This document shows, one piece after another, positions 57,162 through 64,000 of a stretch of 64,000 bases of DNA. Origin of the DNA: DATFDN01 sp963756545. GTDB taxonomy: Bacteria; Pseudomonadota; Alphaproteobacteria; Acetobacterales; Acetobacteraceae. The notes beneath the pieces were generated by a model that was not told the origin of the DNA, did not search any database, and saw nothing but the letters and a program-made list of their open reading frames with translations. A program made the translations under genes and the position numbers. Every line of letters begins with the position of its first letter. The stretch's first letter is position 1. Where the stretch lies: assembly GCA_963756545.1 (NCBI GenBank), contig CAVWNY010000002.1, positions 434,001 through 498,000 on the forward strand. The letters run 5' to 3'.

Positions 57162-57194
57162 CGGCTTGACGGCGGCTTGACGGCGGCTTGAGGG
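57162..57194 (+). repeat. three tandem copies of an 11-bp unit
   Basis: CGGCTTGACGG at 57162-57172 and 57173-57183, then CGGCTTGAGGG at 57184-57194. The array lies 7 bases before the GTG start of the sulfatase gene and covers its ribosome-site position. The first unit continues from CCGTCATGGC, a core of the dispersed repeat also seen near 31890. Confidence 0.7.
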
Positions 57195-57200
57195 CGCACC

Positions 57201-58847
57201 GTGACCGACAACATGCTGCGATCCGCGACTGCGAGGCACCGCAACGTCCTCTTCATCATGTGCGACCAGCTCCGCTTCGATTATCTGAGCTGCGCCGGCC
57301 ATCCGCACCTGAAGACCCCGAACATCGACGCGCTGGCCGGGCGCGGCGTGCGCTTCACCCGCGCCTACGTGCAATCGCCCGTCTGCGGGCCGTCGCGCAT
57401 GAGCTTCTACACCGGGCGCTACATGCGCTCGCACGGCTCGAACTGGAACAACTTCCCGCTGCGCGCCGGAGAGCCGACCCTCGGGGACCATCTCAAGGAG
57501 ATCGGCGTGCGCAACGTGCTCGTCGGCAAGACGCATATGCGCGCCGATACGGAAGGCATGGCGCGCCTTGGCATACCGCCGGGCACATCCATCGGCGTTT
57601 CGGTCGCGCAATGCGGCTTCGAGCCGTTCGAGCGCGATGACGGCCTGCATCCCGACAGCGCATCGCGCCCGCGCTATGACGAGTACCTACGCGAACGCGG
57701 CTACGGGGGTCCGAACCCGTGGGAGCATTGGGCGAACTCGGCGGAGGCGGCGGGCGGCACCATCCTCAATGGCTGGCTGCTGGCGCACGCCGACAAGCCG
57801 GCGCGGGTCGACAACGAGCACTCCGAGACGCCGTACATGACGCGCCGCGCGATGGAGTTCATCGACGGGGCCACGACGGACGGACGGCCGTGGTGCCTGC
57901 ACCTGTCCTACATCAAGCCGCACTGGCCCTACATCGCGCCCGCGCCGTACCACGCCCTGTACGGGGCCGCCGACGTGCTGCCCGCCGTGCGCTCGGAGGT
58001 CGAACGCGCTGACCCGCATCCGGTCTACCGCGCCTTCATGGACATGCGGCCGTCGCGAAGCTTCGCCCGCGAGGAAGTGCGCGCGCGCGTGATCCCCGCA
58101 TACATGGGTCTCATCAAGCAGATCGACGACCAGCTCGGCATGCTGTTTGGCTTCCTCGCCGATCGCGGCCTCACGAATAGCACGATGGTGGTGTTCACCT
58201 CCGACCACGGCGATTATCTCGGCGACCATTGGATGGGCGAGAAGGACCTATTCCACGAATGCGCGGCGAAGATCCCGCTGATCATCGCCGACCCTTCGCC
58301 CGCTGCCAACGCGACCCGCGGCACGGTGTCCGACGCGCTGGTGGAGGCGATCGACCTCGCGCCGACCTTCCTCGACTATTTCGGCGGGCGGGCGTTGCCG
58401 CACGTCATGGAAGGCGTCTCTCTGATGGGCCTGTTGCGCGGCGAGCAGTCCCCGGGGTGGCGCGGCTGCGTGTTCTCCGAATACGACTACTCGATGCAGG
58501 AGGCGCGCCTCCTGCTTGGCCAGCCGATCCGCGACTGCCGCCTTTTCATGGTGTTCGATGGACGCTGGAAATACATCCACGCGCCCGGCTTCCGCCCGAT
58601 GCTCTACGACCTGCAGACGGACCCGAAAGAATTCGTCGATTTGGGCGCCGATCCCGCCTACGAGGACGTGCGAGGGCGGCTGCGGGGCGCGCTCCTGGAC
58701 TGGGCGCTGCGCGACCACAACCGGATCACCATGTCCGACGACCGCATCGCGCCCTATGCGGGCAAGCAGCAACTGAAATCCGGCATCCTGATCGGCTACT
58801 GGGATGAGACGGAACTGGCCGAGGCGCGGGCGCCGCAGGGGTGCTGA
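57201..58847 (+). CDS. sulfatase / phosphonate monoester hydrolase family protein
   Basis: A 548-residue alkaline-phosphatase-superfamily hydrolase. N-terminal metal site FIMCDQLRFDYLSCAGHPHLKTPNIDALAGRG, formylglycine motif C-G-P-S-R with Cys62 (needs FGE-type activation), and the second metal pair in VVFTSDHGDYLGDHW. The closest described relatives cleave sulfate, phosphonate or phosphodiester bonds; the choice cannot be made from the sequence. No signal peptide is visible, so it appears cytoplasmic. The start is GTG 57201, with the 11-bp tandem repeat directly upstream. Confidence 0.9.
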   Translation: MTDNMLRSATARHRNVLFIMCDQLRFDYLSCAGHPHLKTPNIDALAGRGVRFTRAYVQSPVCGPSRMSFYTGRYMRSHGSNWNNFPLRAGEPTLGDHLKEIGVRNVLVGKTHMRADTEGMARLGIPPGTSIGVSVAQCGFEPFERDDGLHPDSASRPRYDEYLRERGYGGPNPWEHWANSAEAAGGTILNGWLLAHADKPARVDNEHSETPYMTRRAMEFIDGATTDGRPWCLHLSYIKPHWPYIAPAPYHALYGAADVLPAVRSEVERADPHPVYRAFMDMRPSRSFAREEVRARVIPAYMGLIKQIDDQLGMLFGFLADRGLTNSTMVVFTSDHGDYLGDHWMGEKDLFHECAAKIPLIIADPSPAANATRGTVSDALVEAIDLAPTFLDYFGGRALPHVMEGVSLMGLLRGEQSPGWRGCVFSEYDYSMQEARLLLGQPIRDCRLFMVFDGRWKYIHAPGFRPMLYDLQTDPKEFVDLGADPAYEDVRGRLRGALLDWALRDHNRITMSDDRIAPYAGKQQLKSGILIGYWDETELAEARAPQGC

Positions 58848-58925
58848 CGCGCTGACCGTCGGGAGCGGACGGGCGCCTCGGCCTTTTGATCGGGGGGCGG
58901 AGCCACGGTGGATGGGGCAAGTGGC

Positions 58926-60200
58926 CTACGCCGCCGCGATCCTCTCCACGCCCCCCATGTAGGGCCACAGCACGGGCGGGATCAGGACCGATCCGTCCGC
59001 CTGCTGATGGGTCTCCATCACCGCGATCAACGCCCGTCCGACCGCCACGCCGGAGCCGTTCAGCGTGTGGACGAAGGCCAGGCCCTTGCCGTCGGCCGCG
59101 CGCAGGCGGGCGTTCATGCGCCGCGCCTGGAAATCCCGTGTGTTGGAGCAGGAGCTGATCTCCCGCCACCCCTGCTGACCGGGTAGCCACACTTCGAGGT
59201 CGAAGGTCTTGGCGGCCCCGAAACCGGTGTCGCCGGCGCACAGGATCACCCGCCGGAACGCCAGCCCGAGCGCGCGCAGCACCGCTTCGGCGCAGCTTGT
59301 CATGCGCTCGTGCTCCTCGGCGCTTCGCTCGGGATGGGTGACCGAGACGAGTTCCACCTTGCGGAATTGGTGCTGGCGCAGCATGCCGCGCGTGTCCCGC
59401 CCCGCCGCTCCCGCTTCGGCGCGGAAGCAATCGGTCAGCGCCGTGATTCGGATCGGGAGCTGATTCTCGGGCAGAATCTCGCCCGCGACGGAATAGGTGA
59501 GCGGCACTTCGGCGGTGGGGATCAACCAGCGGCCGTCGGTGGTGCGGAACTGCTCGTCGGCGAACTTCGGAAGCTTGTCGGTGCCATACATCGCGGCTTC
59601 GTTCACCAGCGACGGCACCGCCATCTCGGTATAGCCGTGATCGCGCGTGTGCAGTTCGATCATGAACTGCCCCAGCGCGCGCTCCAGCCGGGCAAGCGGG
59701 CCGCGCAGCACCACGAACCGGCTGCCCGACATTTTCGCCGCCGCGGCGAAGTCCATCATTCCCAGCGCCTCGCCCAGCTCGAAATGCTGGCGCGGTTGGA
59801 AACCGAGGTCGCGCGGCCTTCCATGTGCGGCGAGCACGACGTTCGCGCCCTCGTCGGCGCCGTCGGGCACGCCGGGGTCGAGCACGTTCGGCAGCACGGC
59901 GAGCGCCTCCTCGATCTCGCGCTCCAGCGCCGCCGCACGCGTTTCCAGCCCCTCCATCTCCGCCCGCAGCGCGCCGGCCTCGGCCTCCAGCGCCGCCGTG
60001 TCCGCGCCCGTACGCTTACCCTGCCCCACCGCCTTTGACAGCGCGTTGCGCCGGGCCTGCCGCTCCTGAAGGTCGGTCAGCGCGGCGCGGCGCTCGGTGT
60101 CGCGGGCGAGGACGGCGGGGCTGACCGGGGCCAGTCCGCGCCGGGCCATCGCCGCGTCAAACGCGGCCGGCGCGGCGCGGATGGCGCGCAAGTCGTGCAT
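58926..60200 (-). CDS. serS: serine-tRNA ligase
   Basis: A 424-residue class II synthetase. The N-terminal ~110 residues form the coiled-coil arm that reads the serine tRNA long arm (LSKAVGQGKRTGADTAALEAEAGALRAEMEGLETRAAALEREIEEAL). The catalytic core has motif 2 (CFRAEAGAAGRDTRGMLRQHQFRKVELV) and motif 3 (NGSGVAVGRALIAVMETHQ). Length is normal. It is the last gene of the scpA-scpB-tatB-tatC-serS chain and starts 4 bases after tatC. Confidence 0.97.
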   Translation of the reverse strand: MHDLRAIRAAPAAFDAAMARRGLAPVSPAVLARDTERRAALTDLQERQARRNALSKAVGQGKRTGADTAALEAEAGALRAEMEGLETRAAALEREIEEALAVLPNVLDPGVPDGADEGANVVLAAHGRPRDLGFQPRQHFELGEALGMMDFAAAAKMSGSRFVVLRGPLARLERALGQFMIELHTRDHGYTEMAVPSLVNEAAMYGTDKLPKFADEQFRTTDGRWLIPTAEVPLTYSVAGEILPENQLPIRITALTDCFRAEAGAAGRDTRGMLRQHQFRKVELVSVTHPERSAEEHERMTSCAEAVLRALGLAFRRVILCAGDTGFGAAKTFDLEVWLPGQQGWREISSCSNTRDFQARRMNARLRAADGKGLAFVHTLNGSGVAVGRALIAVMETHQQADGSVLIPPVLWPYMGGVERIAAA

Positions 60201-60204
60201 CGGC

Positions 60205-60996
60205 TCAAATGTCCACGGACTTGGGCGCGACCAGGCGGGCGCAGAGGATCGACACCTCGTAGAGCGCGATCAGCGGCATAGCGAGCCCGATCTGGGTGAA
60301 CACGTCCGGAGGCGCCAACACGGCGGCGACGACGAACATGCAGACATACGCATATCGCCGGAAGCGCCCGAGCCCCTTGGGCGTCACGATGCCCACCTTG
60401 GCGAGCAAGGTCAGCAACACGGGAAGCTGGAAGGTGATCCCGAACGCGAGAATCAGCCGCATCACCAGGTCGAGGTACTCGCCCACCTTGGCATCGAGCT
60501 GGATCGGCACACCGCCGGCGCCCGTCTCCGACTGAAAGCTCAGGAAAAACCTCCAAGCGGTTGGAAAAATGACATAGTAAGCCAGCGCTCCCCCCATGAA
60601 AAACAGCACCGGGGTCGCGATCAGGAACGGCAGCAGCGCCCGCTTCTCGCTGCGGTACAGGCCGGGCGCCACGAACAGCCAGATCTGGGAGGCGATGATC
60701 GGGAAGCTGATGAACGCGGCCCCGAACATCGCCACCTTGAGGTAGGTGAAAAATGCTTCGTAAAGCTGCGTGTAGATGAGATGCGGATCGCCGCTCCCCT
60801 GCGCGATCAGCAGTTTCGCCAGCGGGCGAGCGAGAAAATAGAAGATCGCGCCGGAAAAGTAATAGCATGCCACGAAGGCGATCAGGAACGCGGCGGCCGA
60901 CCACACCAGCCGACGCCGCAGCTCGATGAGATGCTCGAGCAGCGGCATCGGCTTGTCGTTGATCGGGTCGTCTATGATCTGCTCTTGGTCGGCCAA
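60205..60996 (-). CDS. tatC: Sec-independent protein translocase subunit TatC
   Basis: A 263-residue membrane protein with six helices (AAFLIAFVACYYF, IFYFLARPL, VLFFMGGALAYYVIFP and others). The conserved N-terminal signature LLEHLIELRRRLVWS recognises twin-arginine signals. It exports folded proteins; the twin-arginine-like leaders at 12391, 13323 and 16549 are possible clients. It lies 15 bases after tatB. Confidence 0.96.
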   Translation of the reverse strand: MADQEQIIDDPINDKPMPLLEHLIELRRRLVWSAAAFLIAFVACYYFSGAIFYFLARPLAKLLIAQGSGDPHLIYTQLYEAFFTYLKVAMFGAAFISFPIIASQIWLFVAPGLYRSEKRALLPFLIATPVLFFMGGALAYYVIFPTAWRFFLSFQSETGAGGVPIQLDAKVGEYLDLVMRLILAFGITFQLPVLLTLLAKVGIVTPKGLGRFRRYAYVCMFVVAAVLAPPDVFTQIGLAMPLIALYEVSILCARLVAPKSVDI

Positions 60997-61011
60997 GGTA
61001 ATTCCAGTCGC

Positions 61012-61566
61012 TCAGGCCGAAGGCCGGGCAGCGCGTGCGAATTCGGGAGGGATGAAGGCGGGCGGCTCCGGCGCGACCGCCTCGGCTTTCGCGGGCGGCG
61101 CGACGCCGGGCGGTATGAACGCCGGCGTGTCGGGCCACGCCATCGCACCCGCCACCTCCGGCTCGGGCCGCGGTTCGAGCGGTGGCACCTCGGTGCCGAC
61201 CGCCGGCCGTTCGGCGAGCGCGACCTCGCCGTCGACCAAGGCTGCCGCCGGTGTGGTGCCGACCGAGGTCGCGGCGGAGCTGAACGGGTCGTCCGTGAAG
61301 GTCCGGCGCAGCGAGCCGTCGTCGTCCACCAGCTTCTCCAGCGCGCGGCCCACGTTATAGCCGCGCAGGGAGCTGATCTGGTCGCGAACCTCGTTCAGAT
61401 CCGCGTCGCGGACCATGTCGTCCACGTGGCCCTGGAACTCCGAGGCCATGCGGCGGGCCTTCTTGATCATTCCCGTGACCGTCTTGAGCGCGACCGGCAT
61501 GTCCTTCGGCCCGATGAAGATCAGGGCGACGACGGCGATCACTCCTAATTCGGGCCAGTCGAACAT
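61012..61566 (-). CDS. tatB: Sec-independent protein translocase subunit TatB
   Basis: A 184-residue TatB: one N-terminal helix (MFDWPELGVIAVVALIFIGPKDMPVALK), an amphipathic helix (IKKARRMASEFQGHVDDMVRDADLNEVRDQI) and a Pro/Ala-rich tail. The Glu at position 6 after the short N-terminus and the FIGPKDMPVAL hinge are typical of TatB. The tail is long for the family. The tatA gene that usually precedes it, after scpB, is absent: only 96 bases separate scpB from tatB. Confidence 0.94.
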   Translation of the reverse strand: MFDWPELGVIAVVALIFIGPKDMPVALKTVTGMIKKARRMASEFQGHVDDMVRDADLNEVRDQISSLRGYNVGRALEKLVDDDGSLRRTFTDDPFSSAATSVGTTPAAALVDGEVALAERPAVGTEVPPLEPRPEPEVAGAMAWPDTPAFIPPGVAPPAKAEAVAPEPPAFIPPEFARAARPSA

Positions 61567-61662
61567 CTCGGGCGTGGTTCTCCAGGCCGGTTGCTAGCAG
61601 GAAACCGCGGTGGCGGAAACACGGCGGCGGTGAAGTTTGCCTCATGCCCGCCTCCGTCGCTC

Positions 61663-62286
61663 TTACGGCTGCTCCTCTTGGTGCGGCAGAGGCTCGGGGG
61701 GCGAGATCGCATCGCCCACCGCAAGCGCGCTCGGCGGCTCCACCAACAAATCCTCGCGCCGGGGCAGATCGCGCAAAGCGCCGAGGCCGAACCGCACCAG
61801 GAAAGCCGGCGTAGTCGCCCAAAGCGTGGGCCGGCCGGGCGCTTCCTTCCGCCCCGCCGGGGCGATCAAACCTGCCTCCAGCAGGGCATCGAGCGTCGTC
61901 TGAGCGAGGCTCGCGCCGCGAATCGTTTCAATCTCCGCCCGCGTCACCGGCTGGTGATAGGCGACGATCGCCAACGTCTCCATCGCCGCCCGTGGCAGCC
62001 GACGCGGCGCCTCGACCACGATCCGCAGTCGTGGCGCGAGGTCGGGGGCGGTGCGGAACATCACCCCTCCGGCCGTCTCCACCAGCTCCACACCGCGCCC
62101 GGCGTAGCGCGCGCGCAGCGCCGCGACGATCGCCTCGGGGGCGGCGTGACCGGGGAGCGCCTGGCCGAGCTGGCGCAAACCCACGGGCTGGGCGGAGGCG
62201 AACACCAGCGCCTCGGCCAGCCGCAGGCAGTCCTCGTCGGGCTGTGCGCCATCGGCGGCTGGCACTTCGGGCGGATCGTCGGTCAT
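61663..62286 (-). CDS. scpB: segregation and condensation protein B
   Basis: A 207-residue ScpB: two winged-helix domains (CLRLAEALVFASAQPVGLRQLG... and METLAIVAYHQPVTRAEIETIRGASLAQTTLDALLEAGLI). It binds ScpA as a dimer in the SMC condensin complex that organises the chromosome. The start overlaps the scpA stop by 4 bases. A longer upstream frame is an antisense shadow. C-terminal residues after ~185 are Pro-rich. Confidence 0.94.
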   Translation of the reverse strand: MTDDPPEVPAADGAQPDEDCLRLAEALVFASAQPVGLRQLGQALPGHAAPEAIVAALRARYAGRGVELVETAGGVMFRTAPDLAPRLRIVVEAPRRLPRAAMETLAIVAYHQPVTRAEIETIRGASLAQTTLDALLEAGLIAPAGRKEAPGRPTLWATTPAFLVRFGLGALRDLPRREDLLVEPPSALAVGDAISPPEPLPHQEEQP

Positions 62287-63044
62287 GCGCCCTCCCCTCG
62301 CCCGACCCAGATCGGCCCGAACGGCTCCTCCTGGCGCAGCACGACCGCGCCGCCGCGGGCCAGCTCCAGCCCCGCCAGCAGGGTGCTGGCCAGCGCCGCC
62401 CGTCGCTCCATTGTCCCCCCCATGCCGTCCGGCAGGAACCGCTCCAGTGTCGCCCAAGGGACGAAGTCCGCCGGCAGGTTGCCAAGCAGCGCCGCCAGGC
62501 GTGCGAGCGCGTCCTGCACCGTCCAGACGGTGAGCTTGCGGGGCCGATACGCGCCGGTTGCCCCTGCCCTTCGCACAGCGCCGATGTAGGCGCGCATCAG
62601 CGAGGGCAGGTCGAGACGCAGGCGGGAGCGGTCGATCTCGGTATGATCTTCCGGGGCGCCGCGCGCGAACACGTCCTGGCCGAGCTGCGGGCGCGCGCCC
62701 AGCCAGCCGGCGGCGGCGCGCACGGCCTGAAGCGCGCGCAGCCGATCGGCCAGCGCCTCGGAGGCCCTCTCGCCCTCCTCGCCCGCCTCCGCCGGCTCGG
62801 GAACCAGCAGGCGCGACTTCAGCCAGGTGAGCCAGGCCGCCATCACCAGCCAATCCGCCGCCAGCTCCAGCCGCAGGCGGCGCGCGCCCTCGATCACCGC
62901 CAGGTATTGCTCCACCAGCGCCAGGATGGAGATGCGGGCGAGATCGAACTTCTGTGCGCGCGCGAGTTCCAGCAGCAGGTCGAGCGGCCCGTCGAACCCA
63001 TCGAGGTGCAGGACCAAAGCCTCCGGATCAGAGGAATCGCTCAT
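62283..63044 (-). CDS. scpA: segregation and condensation protein A
   Basis: A 253-residue kleisin. The N-terminal SMC-neck-binding helix region (LVLHLDGFDGPLDLLLELARAQKFDLARISI) and the C-terminal winged helix (LTVWTVQDALARLAALLG) bracket a less conserved middle. It bridges SMC heads in the condensin complex. It overlaps scpB by 4 bases and the upstream M50 protease by 17 bases, so the whole nagZ-M50-scpA-scpB block is tightly packed. Confidence 0.94.
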   Translation of the reverse strand: MSDSSDPEALVLHLDGFDGPLDLLLELARAQKFDLARISILALVEQYLAVIEGARRLRLELAADWLVMAAWLTWLKSRLLVPEPAEAGEEGERASEALADRLRALQAVRAAAGWLGARPQLGQDVFARGAPEDHTEIDRSRLRLDLPSLMRAYIGAVRRAGATGAYRPRKLTVWTVQDALARLAALLGNLPADFVPWATLERFLPDGMGGTMERRAALASTLLAGLELARGGAVVLRQEEPFGPIWVGRGEGA

Positions 63045-63750
63045 CCGCGCCCGCCCCGACCGGGTGTCCCGATAGCCACAAGATGACGCGCAGCGCCCAC
63101 GGCAGGACCGTGTTCAGCCCGGCGCGGATCGGATCGAAGGCGATGCCGAACTGGCCCAAAGCCAACGGCACCACGAAGATCAGCAGCAGCACGATCACCA
63201 GCCCCGCCCGCTCCAGCCGCGCCCACACCTGCGCCAGTCGCAGCGGCAGCAATCCGACCGCGATGCGCCCGCCATCCAGGGGCGGCAGCGGAATCAGGTT
63301 GAACAGGCCGAGGACGAGATTGGTGATCAGGAACGACAGCAAGAAGCTCTCGCTCAGCGGATGCAGCGACAGCCCCGGTGCATTCGGCAAAAAGAGTGCG
63401 CCCAGCCAGGCGAGCAGGAAATTCATCGCCGGCCCGGCCGCCGCGACCACCATCATGCCACGGCGCGGGTCGCGAAACTTCCAGGCCGCGACCGGCACCG
63501 GCTTGGCCCAGCCGAACATGAAACCCACATGGCCGAGCAGCCGGAGCTGGCCCAGCAACAGGATGCCCGGCAGCAGGATGGTGCCCACCGGATCGACGTG
63601 GCGCAGCGGATTGAGCGAAAGCCGCCCGGCGCGACGCGCCGTGTCGTCGCCCATCGCCAGCGCCGCATAGCCGTGCGCCGCCTCGTGCAAGGTGATCGCC
63701 AGCACGGCCGCGATGGCGGCCAGGGCCAGCTCGGCGGCCCCGATACTCAT
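63028..63750 (-). CDS. site-2 protease family (M50) membrane metalloprotease
   Basis: A 240-residue polytopic membrane protein. Zinc motif HEAAH at residues 22-26 within the first helix, third ligand in LPPLDGGRIAVGLLP, and helices throughout (VVAAAGPAMNFLLAWLGALF, ITNLVLGLFNLI). It is the short, PDZ-less form of the M50 family, usually a neighbour of scpA in alphaproteobacteria. The substrate is unknown. It starts in a 4-base overlap with the nagZ stop. Confidence 0.9.
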   Translation of the reverse strand: MSIGAAELALAAIAAVLAITLHEAAHGYAALAMGDDTARRAGRLSLNPLRHVDPVGTILLPGILLLGQLRLLGHVGFMFGWAKPVPVAAWKFRDPRRGMMVVAAAGPAMNFLLAWLGALFLPNAPGLSLHPLSESFLLSFLITNLVLGLFNLIPLPPLDGGRIAVGLLPLRLAQVWARLERAGLVIVLLLIFVVPLALGQFGIAFDPIRAGLNTVLPWALRVILWLSGHPVGAGADERFL

Positions 63751-64000
63751 GCCAGCAGCGTATCCCGCTCGCTCGCGAGCGCCGCCGGATCGAGCGGCCG
63801 ACGCGCGCGCGACGCGCTCGCCCGCGCCGCCGTCAGCCGAGCCACGCCAGCCGGCGCGAGCACGGGACAGGCGGCCAGCAGCGCCGCCGTCGGCGCGAGA
63901 TCGCCGGCGCAATAGAGCGCCAGGTCGCAGCCGGCCTCCAGCGCCGCCAGCGCGCGGTCAACCGGCGCGCCGGTCAGCGCCCCCATTGCCAGGTCATCAC
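63747..64000 (-). CDS. nagZ: beta-N-acetylhexosaminidase NagZ, C-terminal fragment
   Basis: The frame is open to the right edge of the window, so about 84 residues of the C-terminus are seen. The sequence LAMGALTGAPVDRALAALEAGCDLALYCAGDLAPTAALLAACP matches the tail of the glycoside hydrolase family 3 NagZ, which trims muropeptides in peptidoglycan recycling. Catalytic residues lie outside the window. The context (upstream of M50-scpA-scpB) is the usual one. Confidence 0.82.
   Translation of the reverse strand, partial: DDLAMGALTGAPVDRALAALEAGCDLALYCAGDLAPTAALLAACPVLAPAGVARLTAARASASRARRPLDPAALASERDTLLA

Noticed and set aside
58848..58925. GC-rich stretch with TTTT after the sulfatase gene as a terminator
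   Set aside because: No convincing perfect stem precedes the four T residues.
1..64000. tRNA, rRNA, CRISPR, insertion sequences or prophage
   Set aside because: I looked for T-arm motifs (GTTCGAATCC-like), regular spacer repeats, transposase or integrase motifs and terminal inverted repeats, and found none. A covariance search could still reveal a small RNA.

Overview
This is a gene-dense, high-GC (roughly two thirds G+C) stretch of an alphaproteobacterial chromosome. The evidence is a CcrM-type GANTC methyltransferase paired with rnhB, divergent uvrA/ssb with an alphaproteobacterial SOS box (GTTC-N7-GTTC), a Tim44-domain adaptor, and the nagZ-M50-scpA-scpB-tatB-tatC-serS chain. The mix of HpcH/phytanoyl-CoA dioxygenase catabolic genes, orphan solute-binding proteins and small conserved proteins points towards Rhodospirillales, probably Acetobacteraceae; that placement is inference. 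I saw no tRNA, rRNA, CRISPR array, insertion sequence or prophage.

Layout. 1-6 kb: tail of an indolepyruvate oxidoreductase, a glycine-patterned small protein, Tim44-adaptor plus glutathione-dependent formaldehyde dehydrogenase, a frameshifted histidine phosphatase, rnhB-ccrM behind two GANTC sites, and a PIN-toxin/antitoxin pair with a palindromic operator. 6-12 kb: crotonase, cbpA-cbpM chaperone pair, two small proteins, ftsK. 12-15 kb: a divergent stress module of periplasmic metallophosphatase, cupredoxin and small secreted protein facing an ECF sigma/anti-sigma pair. 15-24 kb: UbiH-like hydroxylase, orphan solute-binding protein, REP-like inverted repeat, uvrA/ssb, crotonase plus LLM flavin oxidoreductase. 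24-31 kb: a ferric-type ABC transporter, two small-molecule catabolic enzymes, then a reduced phosphate operon (pstB-phoU) ending in a 26-codon scrap of phoB. 31-40 kb: DsrE protein, frameshifted phasin-CBS fusion, PdeM plus Lhr-type helicase, two lipoproteins, motA-motB, Lrp regulator. 40-49 kb: emrA-emrB efflux pair (emrB frameshifted) divergent from its TetR regulator, then dapD-dapE followed by two tandem paralogous membrane proteins, then a diguanylate cyclase-DUF2336 operon. 49-57 kb: TauD-type dioxygenase, PEP-CTERM/exosortase-type amidotransferase with a glycosyltransferase, DUF815 ATPase, yajC, a second cupredoxin, Fe/Mn superoxide dismutase, squalene-synthase-like protein. 57-64 kb: formylglycine sulfatase-type hydrolase, serS, tatC, tatB (no tatA between scpB and tatB), scpB, scpA, M50 protease and the end of nagZ.

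Most adjacent genes overlap by 1-4 bases (ATGA/TGATG), so translation coupling is common. Three genes (histidine phosphatase, phasin-CBS protein, emrB) each carry one extra base in a short homopolymer. They are real inactivations or recurrent sequencing errors, and that question should be settled first. The most interesting biology candidates are the tandem paralogous membrane proteins coupled to lysine/DAP synthesis, the phoB deletion scar with a retained Pho-box-like site, the ECF/cupredoxin/metallophosphatase module and the missing tatA.
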